Source of the DNA: a virus
Strand: one strand, 5' to 3'
DNA: 64,000 nt
Virus record (IMG/VR): IMGVR_UViG_3300032401_000002
Coordinates: 1 to 64,000 of that record
Shown here one piece after another: positions 17,201 to 23,495 of the stretch (its first letter is position 1; every line of letters starts with the position of its first letter). The notes below the pieces were generated by a model. It did no database searches. It was not told the DNA's origin and was given only the letters and a program-made list of their open reading frames with translations. The translations under genes and the position numbers were made by a program.

Positions 17201-17391
17201 AACTGATCTACGTGATGGTCATTGGACACACTCACATGCGTGCCACTCATGGCCCAGTTGTACTCGTCAGCAGGACGATCCAGAGGCGCGACAGAGTAAT
17301 CCTGACGGATCTGTGCCGCTTCGGCAGCGGCTTGTGGCTCCTCGCCCGGATAGGCGTCAGAACCGAGTAGGTCGGCAGACTTCTGCATCAC
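14194..17391 (-). CDS. Multidomain CCA-adding tRNA nucleotidyltransferase with second nucleotidyltransferase domain
   Basis: A 1065-residue protein. Residues 192-213 form a C2H2-like finger (CSDC ... HTLRFH). From 385 there is a class II CCA-adding/poly(A) polymerase head: GGVVRD 392-397, catalytic DVDL 406-409, RRDFT 484-488 and EDPLRILRG 526-534. An HD domain follows (LLHDIGKP, His645-Asp646). Residues about 888-906 (LTGS...SDFDVS) form a second pol-beta-type nucleotidyltransferase core. The N-terminal third is unrecognised. Typical CCA enzymes are 380-450 residues, so this is a fusion. The nearby tRNAs and tmRNA lack encoded CCA, which explains why the phage carries it. Start GTG 17391 or ATG 17388. 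Confidence 0.85.
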   Translation of the reverse strand: MMQKSADLLGSDAYPGEEPQAAAEAAQIRQDYSVAPLDRPADEYNWAMSGTHVSVSNDHHVDQFKAMGWNDGSRPHAFGELELHFRWTAFWSIKHSNISLHLVEKRLKRYTKDQGWDWGGLLDQEGMPYGSTALKQASVEGIGEINPGLLNYKLDEWSGTDQFDNPGYPQSPKPFYMNDPDDEMPMTAPRTCSDCGAACINYDDWRKHTLRFHINPDRKPPTDPQPVVDMDDVLPANFNENIMDKTVQRQGRLIFQMTAAKPQPPMLAGPIPYIFDIETDRIYVGHPGERHSDIQGRFTPGGIVEGLYDPKGNVQIRTNTDMPYTVRHMAELWYAMHPELVIKSITLMVGDEKYKLASANIGHKVRNIAATDPAAWAAFQALEPMGNVYAVGGVVRDIVLGKVPKDVDLMVQGVDEDDVQEALEALPGRVDYTGKQFGVFRYRDPEGNEVEIAMPRTERSTGPGHKDFEVYTDPYISVGQDLARRDFTGNAMAVNLSTGDLVDPYRGSEDLKAGLLNTVSDRSFPEDPLRILRGLSSVSRHGLDPSPQTYHDMAAHAPSLSELPRERVMMELDKLMSGADPAKAVDLMETTGILEHVLPDVANTVGFDQKNKHHSLLLNDHIKEVLRLTAQVTDDVDVRWAALLHDIGKPGSQWFDDEGWGHYYENEHGEGQDHEKLGAEMTQRLLTELKFPVDRIQRIEHLVRWHMFPPFQAPNGARKFINRVGDEHADDLLNLRWADSGGKGAAWDGNVPRMQQLVQGVREAGEPTNTKMLAINGGDLIAAGFKPGPQMGALLNHMVELVLEDPTLNTKDQLLQIAQSTPPESIPQKHANILDPIQEELDPAVFTNADSPSPTVKSTHVAWVKNKVYKILTEAGWPDPKKYLKLVLTGSLTTYQWSADSDFDVSLWIDTDNFPEWVRSDLVALMIEKAEGIIVPGTTHPLQVFVVDTNRFQPDDLYKPGLRSGYDLDNDEWIVLPERQRTIDVYKTYPAVVRYAKDCEEKVRLLLRFDNAPALKIYWDLLHMKRFRDMREGKGDYSESNIVYKTLANAGLFPHIAEAIGEHIA

Positions 17392-17408
17392 GTATTAAGT
17401 GGCCGCTA

Positions 17409-17663
17409 TCAGAGGTCTGAAAGCAACCTGCCCCTCTTCCCTGGAGTGTAGGTCTTCATGTACTCACGCATATAAGCGTTGTACTCCTCACGAGTCCTCT
17501 TAGGCTTTGCCGACAGTCGCTTGATAGCGCGACACTCTTTGCAATACGCCTGAAGATACCCCTGACTCGTGAGCGGCTCGAACTCAGACAGCCAGAAATC
17601 TCCCTTACAGCTTGGGCACTTCTTGAACTCAGGTGTTGAGGGAGTGCTTGTAGAGGTTTCCAT
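17409..17663 (-). CDS. Zinc-ribbon protein
   Basis: 84 residues from ATG 17663. KCPSCKGDF and AYCKECRAIK form a four-Cys ribbon, followed by a basic/aromatic tail (YNAYMREYMKTYTPGKRG). It resembles small HNH-associated or transcription-factor-like ribbons. No nuclease motif is seen. Overlaps the upstream gene by 35 nt. Confidence 0.65.
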   Translation of the reverse strand: METSTSTPSTPEFKKCPSCKGDFWLSEFEPLTSQGYLQAYCKECRAIKRLSAKPKRTREEYNAYMREYMKTYTPGKRGRLLSDL

Positions 17664-17808
17664 CACAGGGCATCTTTGCTTTGCCCTTAACTGTATCACA
17701 CACGTAGATAGGGGCCATGGTAAGATTGGTCGCCTGCTTGAGGAGCTTCATTGGCTCGCCGCAGATGGAACACGTCCTCGGAGTGGCTTCTTGCTCGTCA
17801 GCCTGCAT
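17629..17808 (-). CDS. Small zinc-ribbon protein
   Basis: 59 residues from ATG 17808. TCSICGEP and a later YVCDTVKGKAKMPCDG give a ribbon-like Cys set. Coupled to the upstream gene by a short overlap. Confidence 0.6.
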   Translation of the reverse strand: MQADEQEATPRTCSICGEPMKLLKQATNLTMAPIYVCDTVKGKAKMPCDGNLYKHSLNT

Positions 17809-18025
17809 CAAACACCTTCAGATTCGACTCGTTGATGTAGACCGTCTGAGCCGGTGGCTTCTCATCGGTCTTCATGGATACACGAGATGGAGACCCACCA
17901 GCGCCCTCGACACGTCCAGTTCCGAACGAGTAGACTCTAGTCCACTTGCCGGGCAAAGACGGAGGGACGCTCCAGTGATCGTGCTCGACCACTTCACCCT
18001 CCTTGTTCTTCCATTCGTACATCAT
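17798..18025 (-). CDS. FmdB-like N-terminus without zinc Cys
   Basis: 75 residues. The opening YEWKNKEGEVVEHDHWSVPP recalls the FmdB-type regulatory ribbon (YEYxCxxCG...), but the Cys residues are missing, so it may be a degenerate or unrelated domain. Basic middle, acidic end. Confidence 0.6.
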   Translation of the reverse strand: MMYEWKNKEGEVVEHDHWSVPPSLPGKWTRVYSFGTGRVEGAGGSPSRVSMKTDEKPPAQTVYINESNLKVFDAG

Positions 18026-18288
18026 GTCGCGTACTTCTCCAGGTAGGAACGGATGACGCGGTAGGTGTTCTCCGCATCCTTGAGGACTGCCCTCATCTTG
18101 GGTGCCATCTTGGGGCCAAGCTCGCGCTCTAGATCCTGAAGGTCGTTCAAGACCTTGAGGGAGTTGCGCTGAACCTGGAACAAGTCATCCTGCTCGGGGA
18201 TGAGCCTCGGTGCCTTGATCTTGGGGCTAGGTGCCTTGATGTCAGGCGTCGGCGGGTTGAAGTAGTCGATGTTCCAGAGGTCGCTCAT
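18022..18288 (-). CDS. Hypothetical 88-residue protein
   Basis: A Pro/Lys-rich N-terminus (IKAPSPKIKAPR) is followed by a long charged helix. Overlaps both neighbours by 4 nt. No family recognised. Confidence 0.62.
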   Translation of the reverse strand: MSDLWNIDYFNPPTPDIKAPSPKIKAPRLIPEQDDLFQVQRNSLKVLNDLQDLERELGPKMAPKMRAVLKDAENTYRVIRSYLEKYAT

Positions 18289-18713
18289 GCATCCCCTGCC
18301 GCCTCGGATGCGGTCAGCCTGCGTCCTGACTGTCGCTTCACCTTCGGCTCGCCGAATGCGGAGTCTGGGAGAATTGCATCCACCAGTACCTCCTCAGGTG
18401 CCTCTGTAAGCTCCTCAGAGCCATCCTCAGCCTCATCGAGGTCATCCTGGGCATCTAGGTCATCCTCGTCGTCGTAGAGCGCAGAATCGCTCTCATGCTG
18501 TCGTAGGAGGTAGTCACCGAAGACGCCATCGAGGCGCTTCTTGACACGGGCTACCTCAAGGGTCAGGGGAGAGTTTCGGGTAGCTGTGAAGTTCAACTGC
18601 GAAACCTCCATATCTCTGGCCTGGAAGTACGTCAGGCATGCTTCGAGAACGAAGCGCGCGTCCTCAAGGTCTGATGCCAGAATGGTTGTCTCGTCAATGC
18701 TCACTGCTATCAC
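18285..18713 (-). CDS. Hypothetical acidic protein
   Basis: 142 residues. An N-terminal helical domain carries a very acidic section (YDDEDDLDAQDDLDEAEDG) and a basic tail (KVKRQSGRR). No family recognised. Confidence 0.65.
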   Translation of the reverse strand: MIAVSIDETTILASDLEDARFVLEACLTYFQARDMEVSQLNFTATRNSPLTLEVARVKKRLDGVFGDYLLRQHESDSALYDDEDDLDAQDDLDEAEDGSEELTEAPEEVLVDAILPDSAFGEPKVKRQSGRRLTASEAAGDA

Positions 18714-19041
18714 CTGTTTCTATCGCTCGTTGAATGGTGCTCTCGCTCGGAGCGAGAACGGAAACTGCTTGTACATCATCGGTCACGATGACAATCTTGT
18801 TGAACATCCGATCAGAGAAGACCATGCGATGAGCAGCCTTGTTGTCCATCAGAGCCAGCACCGTGTTGACGCAAATGCTCTGGAAGTCCGAAAGCTCTTC
18901 GCCAGCGTCGAGCATGTCGGCGTTGAACTGAAACGTGGCTGGCACCTGGATAGGATCGTCTCGACCCCTCAGGTAGAACTCGTACGTGGCATCGACAATG
19001 ATCGTGCCGTCATACGATTCCCTCTTCTCGTCTCTCATCAT
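18694..19041 (-). CDS. Hypothetical 115-residue protein
   Basis: ATG 19041 overlaps the upstream TGA (ATGA); an ATG directly after it is an alternative. Beta-rich first half (GTIIVDATYEFYL). No family recognised. It overlaps the downstream start by 20 nt. Confidence 0.62.
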   Translation of the reverse strand: MMRDEKRESYDGTIIVDATYEFYLRGRDDPIQVPATFQFNADMLDAGEELSDFQSICVNTVLALMDNKAAHRMVFSDRMFNKIVIVTDDVQAVSVLAPSESTIQRAIETGDSSEH

Positions 19042-19430
19042 CGGTTGCGCTTCCTCGCCTTCTTCGCATTCTTCTTCTTGGCCTTGACCTTGACCCACTG
19101 GCGCTCGCGTGCTTCCTGCTCTTTAAGTGCCTGAACTGCGGCACTATACGGGATGACCTTCATCGGAATCCCAGCCACCTGGCACGCCGCATACTCCTTG
19201 TCAGTCCTGACAACGGTCTTCTTGTCCATCCTCAGGTAGTAGTTCTGATCCTTGGGGTCGCTATCGAGCGCCATGCGCTTGCGAGCTTCAGCTTCAAGCT
19301 CGGTCATAGCGGCAGCGGCCTGCTCGTCCATGAAGGCCATACCAGAAGCGATGTCGTTGAATGCCTGAGGCGCGTCGGGGTTAACGTACTCCTCGATGTC
19401 CTCCATGTTCATGATGCCGAAATCAGTCAT
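19038..19430 (-). CDS. Hypothetical protein with basic tail
   Basis: 130 residues. The acidic helical N-terminus changes to a Lys/Arg-rich C-terminus (KVKAKKKNAKKARKRNR), likely nucleic-acid binding. No family recognised. Confidence 0.65.
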   Translation of the reverse strand: MTDFGIMNMEDIEEYVNPDAPQAFNDIASGMAFMDEQAAAAMTELEAEARKRMALDSDPKDQNYYLRMDKKTVVRTDKEYAACQVAGIPMKVIPYSAAVQALKEQEARERQWVKVKAKKKNAKKARKRNR

Positions 19431-19770
19431 CGCTCAGGGGCCTCCCCCATGGATCGCAGAACCAGACGGGTGTGCGGCATACGCCACACTCGAACAAGTT
19501 GACGGGTCTCCCTGCTCGTTTCATGAGAGGGTCATCATCGATGTATTGCTCGATGTAGGCCAATGGATGAGTACATCCGGTCACATCCATCTCCCCTCGT
19601 TCGGCCATGCCCGTGAACTTGCTGCGCAGAGCGAACGCTTCGGGATTGTGGATGTACTTGACCGTCGAATCTCCAGGCTTCAGGGACGCGATGAACTCAG
19701 CGTTATCCTTCGCTCGTTGGCCTTCAACACGCGCAGCCTCGATCCGCTGCTCCACTGAGTCTTTATCCAT
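19423..19770 (-). CDS. Hypothetical protein with CxxC
   Basis: 115 residues. A helical N-terminus leads to ECGVCRTPVWFCDPWG at the C-terminus, a probable zinc or structural Cys cluster. 8-nt overlaps with both neighbours. Confidence 0.63.
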   Translation of the reverse strand: MDKDSVEQRIEAARVEGQRAKDNAEFIASLKPGDSTVKYIHNPEAFALRSKFTGMAERGEMDVTGCTHPLAYIEQYIDDDPLMKRAGRPVNLFECGVCRTPVWFCDPWGRPLSDD

Positions 19771-20338
19771 GCTTACCTATTCGGACGATTCGAGCAAACT
19801 CTTGAAGGTCGAGCACCCATTCGTGGCCCGTAGTAGACACCAGTCCACCCTTGCGGCTAACGTAGGCGGGGTCGAATGTGGGCGTAACGCGCAACGTTGT
19901 GCCGAACCTCAGCACGTACATGGGAAGCCCTCTAACATCATCAATCTTGAACGACATGCCGGTGACGAACTTGAAGGGAACAGATCCCAGAGTTAGAATA
20001 ACACGAGGGTCTCCACTCGTGATCTCATGCTCCAAGTGCATACCGCATCTCCAGCATTCGTAAGCTGATGGCTTTCGATTGCCAGAGGCGACATCAGTCG
20101 GACGACGCTTGAGAACATTGGTGAAGTAGATGTCATCCATATCCAGGCCGATATCCTCCAAGAGGTTCCTGACCAGGAGTCCGTGCTCGCCAGAGAACGC
20201 TACGCCCGACTCAGACTCGTACTTGCCGGGTGCCGTGCCAACGACCCAGAAGGGTGCCCACGGGTTACCGTACCCTACGACGTAGGGCTTGTCCAGAAGA
20301 GGACAATCGACACACGCGAACTCGTCATCTACACCCAT
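19763..20338 (-). CDS. Uracil-DNA glycosylase superfamily protein (family 4/5-like)
   Basis: 191 residues from ATG 20338. The active-site strand VGTAPGKYESESGVAFSG (about 33-50) matches the GEAPG...G(R/V)PF block of iron-sulfur family 4/5 enzymes, and Cys residues are present (CVDCP near the start, CWRCG in the middle). The second motif reads DPAYV where HPAYV is usual, so the catalytic His may be absent. A base-excision repair role, or binding to modified DNA, is inference. Confidence 0.78.
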   Translation of the reverse strand: MGVDDEFACVDCPLLDKPYVVGYGNPWAPFWVVGTAPGKYESESGVAFSGEHGLLVRNLLEDIGLDMDDIYFTNVLKRRPTDVASGNRKPSAYECWRCGMHLEHEITSGDPRVILTLGSVPFKFVTGMSFKIDDVRGLPMYVLRFGTTLRVTPTFDPAYVSRKGGLVSTTGHEWVLDLQEFARIVRIGKHG

Positions 20339-20889
20339 GTCTCGATATCGAGTCCTGATGCGTGGACGAGCTTCTTGAACCTGCGCTCGAAGTACGGGCC
20401 TGACTTGAGTGGGTCGAGAAATCCCTTGGCGTGCTTGAGGTACTTGCGAGTAGCCACACCAGCGGCCTCGTCGTAAGTGTCGCCCCACTGGGTCTCAGCA
20501 CCAGGGTGCTTGAGAATGTGAGCTTCGGCGATGAGAGTCTTGTGGTCTGCCTCATCGATCTGCTCCTGGATGTCGTCCGGGATCGGCCAAGGCAGTCCGT
20601 TGGCCAGATAGATGTTGCGCAAGAGGACAGCCTCGCGGTTGCGTGCGACCTGAGTCTTGAAGGGAGTCGGCACGTCCGATACCAGGCACTCCTGAGCATC
20701 ATGCATGAGTCCGTAGATCGCGATCTCGGAGGGCATGATGTCAGACACTGCCAGTGAGTGACACAGCACCGTGTAGTACCGCTGCGTATGCCCACAGAAG
20801 CGAACGATACGCCCCAGGCTGACACCAATCGTGTTGATCGACGGAGACCCCGCCTGGAGCGTCACACGCTCGCGGTTGTAGGTGATCAT
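20329..20889 (-). CDS. HD-domain 5'-nucleotidase (YfbR-like)
   Basis: 186 residues from ATG 20889 (ATGA overlap). RYYTVLCHSLAVSD, then LMHDAQECLVSDVPTPFK, supply the His...HD...Asp metal ligands of the YfbR-type deoxynucleoside monophosphatases. Sits between a dNMP kinase and a uracil glycosylase, consistent with dNTP pool editing. Confidence 0.82.
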   Translation of the reverse strand: MITYNRERVTLQAGSPSINTIGVSLGRIVRFCGHTQRYYTVLCHSLAVSDIMPSEIAIYGLMHDAQECLVSDVPTPFKTQVARNREAVLLRNIYLANGLPWPIPDDIQEQIDEADHKTLIAEAHILKHPGAETQWGDTYDEAAGVATRKYLKHAKGFLDPLKSGPYFERRFKKLVHASGLDIETWV

Positions 20890-21599
20890 ACCGTCATCTC
20901 CCACTTGAGAGGAATGAACAATTCCGCTGCGATGAATCGAAGCTGGCGATCCAGAAACTCGAAGTTGTCATCCCGCACGTCGTTCATGATCGTATGCGTG
21001 AACCCCTTCGGCGGCACTTCGGACGGATGAACCTCCATGCCGGTCGCGAAGTTGAAGTACCCGTAACGATCCGGGAGAGCAGGAAGCAAATCGGTCTGAT
21101 CGCGTCCAAGAACCAGACGCTCCACGATCTCAGGCTCATTGCCCGTAAGCACCTGGATGACCTGACCACCACGAGACTTGACTCCCTCGACCTCGTTGTC
21201 GAATCGGACATCAGTCACGTAGTAGAGTGTGTCGGGATCTGTGGCACCACCCAGAGCCTGCTCGACCCAGAAGTTCTGACTGAACACGTCGCGGTGCGAC
21301 TCGGTGCCATACCTCTGTAGTACCTCGCGGAAAGTGAACTCCCTGATGACGTTCGGCTCATCGTACTCGTAGCCGCTGATATTGCCATGTGTCCGACCGA
21401 CCGAGAGATGCACTAGAGCGTCGGGGTCATTCTTCCAGGCGTCGAAGTTCTCCATGTCCACGTCGAACAGCGCCGCGACAGAAGCCTTGAGTTTGTGGGC
21501 GAAGCTGATCTGCTGCGATGGCATGTCCACCATGTTTGCGAAGCGCTTGCCCGCCGTATCTTTCCCGGCACTCAGCGCTCCTCCGAATCCGATGATCAT
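20886..21599 (-). CDS. Deoxynucleoside monophosphate kinase
   Basis: A 237-residue P-loop kinase: Walker A GALSAGKDTAG at about 6-16. It has the LRRYG-like and DVRFDNEVE segments typical of phage dNMP kinases (T4 gp1 type), which phosphorylate several dNMPs. The sequence VTDVRFDNEVEGVKSRGG followed by V-x-L is characteristic. TGATG junction with the upstream gene. Confidence 0.86.
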   Translation of the reverse strand: MIIGFGGALSAGKDTAGKRFANMVDMPSQQISFAHKLKASVAALFDVDMENFDAWKNDPDALVHLSVGRTHGNISGYEYDEPNVIREFTFREVLQRYGTESHRDVFSQNFWVEQALGGATDPDTLYYVTDVRFDNEVEGVKSRGGQVIQVLTGNEPEIVERLVLGRDQTDLLPALPDRYGYFNFATGMEVHPSEVPPKGFTHTIMNDVRDDNFEFLDRQLRFIAAELFIPLKWEMTV

Positions 21600-21925
21600 C
21601 AGTCTCCTCCTCCGAGGATCTCTTCCTTCTCACTGATCACGAGATCTCCCAGTTCGTTGTGTAGCTCCTGGTACCTTTCGTGCCAGAGCTTGTCAATTTC
21701 AGGGGCTGTCATGTCGGTCGTGTCGAACTTCTCCGACCGAGACATGTGAACATCCACTGACTCGTAGTTACCGATGTTCACCTTCGTACCTATGGAGTAG
21801 CTGACCGATAGCTCGGTCTGCTTAACGGCCTTCTTTGCCGCAGCGCGTGGCCTGGGCTTGGGCGGTGTTGCGTCTGTCGCAGGCTTGGTAACCTTGCGAG
21901 CCGCAACTGTTTTCTCGACTGTCAT
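21599..21925 (-). CDS. Hypothetical protein with basic Ala/Pro N-terminus
   Basis: 108 residues. An N-terminal Lys/Ala/Pro tail (PKPRPRAAAKKAVK) is followed by a small beta/alpha domain. ATG 21925 follows TGG-TAGACT by 6 nt with no ribosome binding site. Possibly nucleic-acid binding; no family recognised. Confidence 0.65.
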   Translation of the reverse strand: MTVEKTVAARKVTKPATDATPPKPRPRAAAKKAVKQTELSVSYSIGTKVNIGNYESVDVHMSRSEKFDTTDMTAPEIDKLWHERYQELHNELGDLVISEKEEILGGGD

Positions 21926-21931
21926 GGTCTA

Positions 21932-21940
21932 AGTCTACCA
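21932..21940 (-). promoter_or_regulatory. Extended -10 promoter TGG-TAGACT
   Basis: Minus strand TAGACT 21937-21932 preceded by TGG, 6 nt from ATG 21925. No -35 visible. Confidence 0.55.
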
Positions 21941-21957
21941 CCCCTAGGGGGAGGCAG

Positions 21958-22164
21958 CTAGACTCGACTGGTCTGCGTTAGCAGGCGAACACCGTCATTG
22001 AAGAGCGCCAGCGTCGAGCGCTGGATAGCATCCTCGATCTCCTTGACAGCATTCTCGGGCACAAGGCCACCACTTGCCGACCAGACGGTGAACTGCACTG
22101 CCTTGATCGGACGCGGCTTCCGCTTGACGGGGGCCTTGGTCGTCTTCTTGGTTTCAGCCATCAT
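21958..22164 (-). CDS. Hypothetical 68-residue protein
   Basis: ATG pair at 22164/22161 preceded by GGAGG. A Lys-rich N-terminus (KKTTKAPVKRKPRP) is similar in style to the next gene's N-terminus. Short beta/alpha body. No family recognised. Confidence 0.65.
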   Translation of the reverse strand: MMAETKKTTKAPVKRKPRPIKAVQFTVWSASGGLVPENAVKEIEDAIQRSTLALFNDGVRLLTQTSRV

Positions 22165-22175
22165 GGCCTCCTTGA

Positions 22176-23495
22176 CTAGACAGTGAACTTCTGGTCGCGC
22201 CAGCGCAGGATACCATCCTGCTCGTACGTTGCCAGATCGAATGAGAAACCTCCGTCAGGCCATACAGTGACCGTAGCGAAGCCGGGCTGCCAGTCAGGGT
22301 TGCCCCCGTTGGCGTATCCAAGTCCACCCTCGATCTGGCATAGGCAGCCAGCTTCGATGGCAGTAACGACATCCCACTTGTTGAGGATGGCGTTCCACAG
22401 TGTCTTGCGTGCAACCGACTGCCTGTGAGTGTGACCGAGGACAACGGAGTGCCCAAGCTCAATAGCGGTCTTGAGTGCTCCACCGGCAACCGTCTTGTGA
22501 CCGTGACGTGCTGCCAGCGTGTCGGTGATCGGGACGAACTGGAACTCGTAGGTTCCCTTCGGCTCGATGTACTCGATCCCTAGCTCCTTGAGCCTGAGAA
22601 GGTGGTTGAGCGAGTAGACCCACTCAGGCTCCTCCTCGCCCGGCCACTGGGCCTGGGTGACGCCGTACAGGCGCTCGTTGCGCTCAAGCTGCTCGTTGCG
22701 GATGCGGTCATCGTGGTTACCCTTGATGAGTGACCACTCAGTCTCAGGACTTGCGTTCACCGTGTCGAGGAGAAGAACTCCTGCCGACTGGACACACTGC
22801 TGCACAGTGGCGTTCCATGCCGGGTCGTCACGGTGGCGGGAGATGTATCCGTTGTCTAGGATGTCGCCGCCCCAGATCCCGAAGTCAGGACGGTTGTGAG
22901 CTAGCCACTGCTGGAAGACCTCGACGGCAGGCTCCAACTGGAACGGAGTCTGCGGGTCAGTCGGAATGACCCCCAGTCGAACACCCTCGGGACGTAGCTC
23001 CTTCTTGGGCCGCGCGATGGAGACCATCGGCGGAATGAATGGATAGACAACCTCGACCGGAGTCTTCTTGTGAAGGAAGATCTTGAACTGGTGAAGCGTG
23101 ATCTTCTCACCACCACCAGCATTGGCCTGCCACTGGTTGTCGAGGATCGTCTTGACTTCCCAGTGAGCCGGGTTGAGGTTACGGCGCTCCAGGATGTCCT
23201 CGATGACGAGCTTCTCGACGGGCTTGTCCACGGGCAGCGTAACGATGATCTCGTCGCCCTTGTCTTCGACTCCCACCGCGTCTGCACGGTTGTCGATCTC
23301 CTGGTTCAGACGACGCTTCTCAGCGGCATCCGCCAGAGTGTCGTTGCGCTCGATGCAGCGCCGAATGGACGCCTCAGATGTCTCGATGCCCTGCTCGGCT
23401 AGAGCGGCAACGATCTCGACATTGGTCTTGTTTGCAACGATCTGTCCGTAGATGTAAGACAGATGGTTGTCGAGCGGAGAGCTAGCCACGCTCAA
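22176..23495 (-). CDS. Calcineurin-like phosphoesterase with N-terminal HTH-like segment
   Basis: 439 residues. The first 60 residues include a helix-turn-helix-like stretch (TNVEIVAALAEQGIETSEAS). The catalytic half carries GVIPTDPQ, WGGDILDN, IKGNHDDR and VLGHTHR, the metal-binding order of metallophosphoesterases. It lies between structural genes and the kinase cluster and overlaps the portal gene by 14 nt. Could be a DNA end-processing nuclease; substrate unknown. Confidence 0.82.
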   Translation of the reverse strand: MSVASSPLDNHLSYIYGQIVANKTNVEIVAALAEQGIETSEASIRRCIERNDTLADAAEKRRLNQEIDNRADAVGVEDKGDEIIVTLPVDKPVEKLVIEDILERRNLNPAHWEVKTILDNQWQANAGGGEKITLHQFKIFLHKKTPVEVVYPFIPPMVSIARPKKELRPEGVRLGVIPTDPQTPFQLEPAVEVFQQWLAHNRPDFGIWGGDILDNGYISRHRDDPAWNATVQQCVQSAGVLLLDTVNASPETEWSLIKGNHDDRIRNEQLERNERLYGVTQAQWPGEEEPEWVYSLNHLLRLKELGIEYIEPKGTYEFQFVPITDTLAARHGHKTVAGGALKTAIELGHSVVLGHTHRQSVARKTLWNAILNKWDVVTAIEAGCLCQIEGGLGYANGGNPDWQPGFATVTVWPDGGFSFDLATYEQDGILRWRDQKFTV

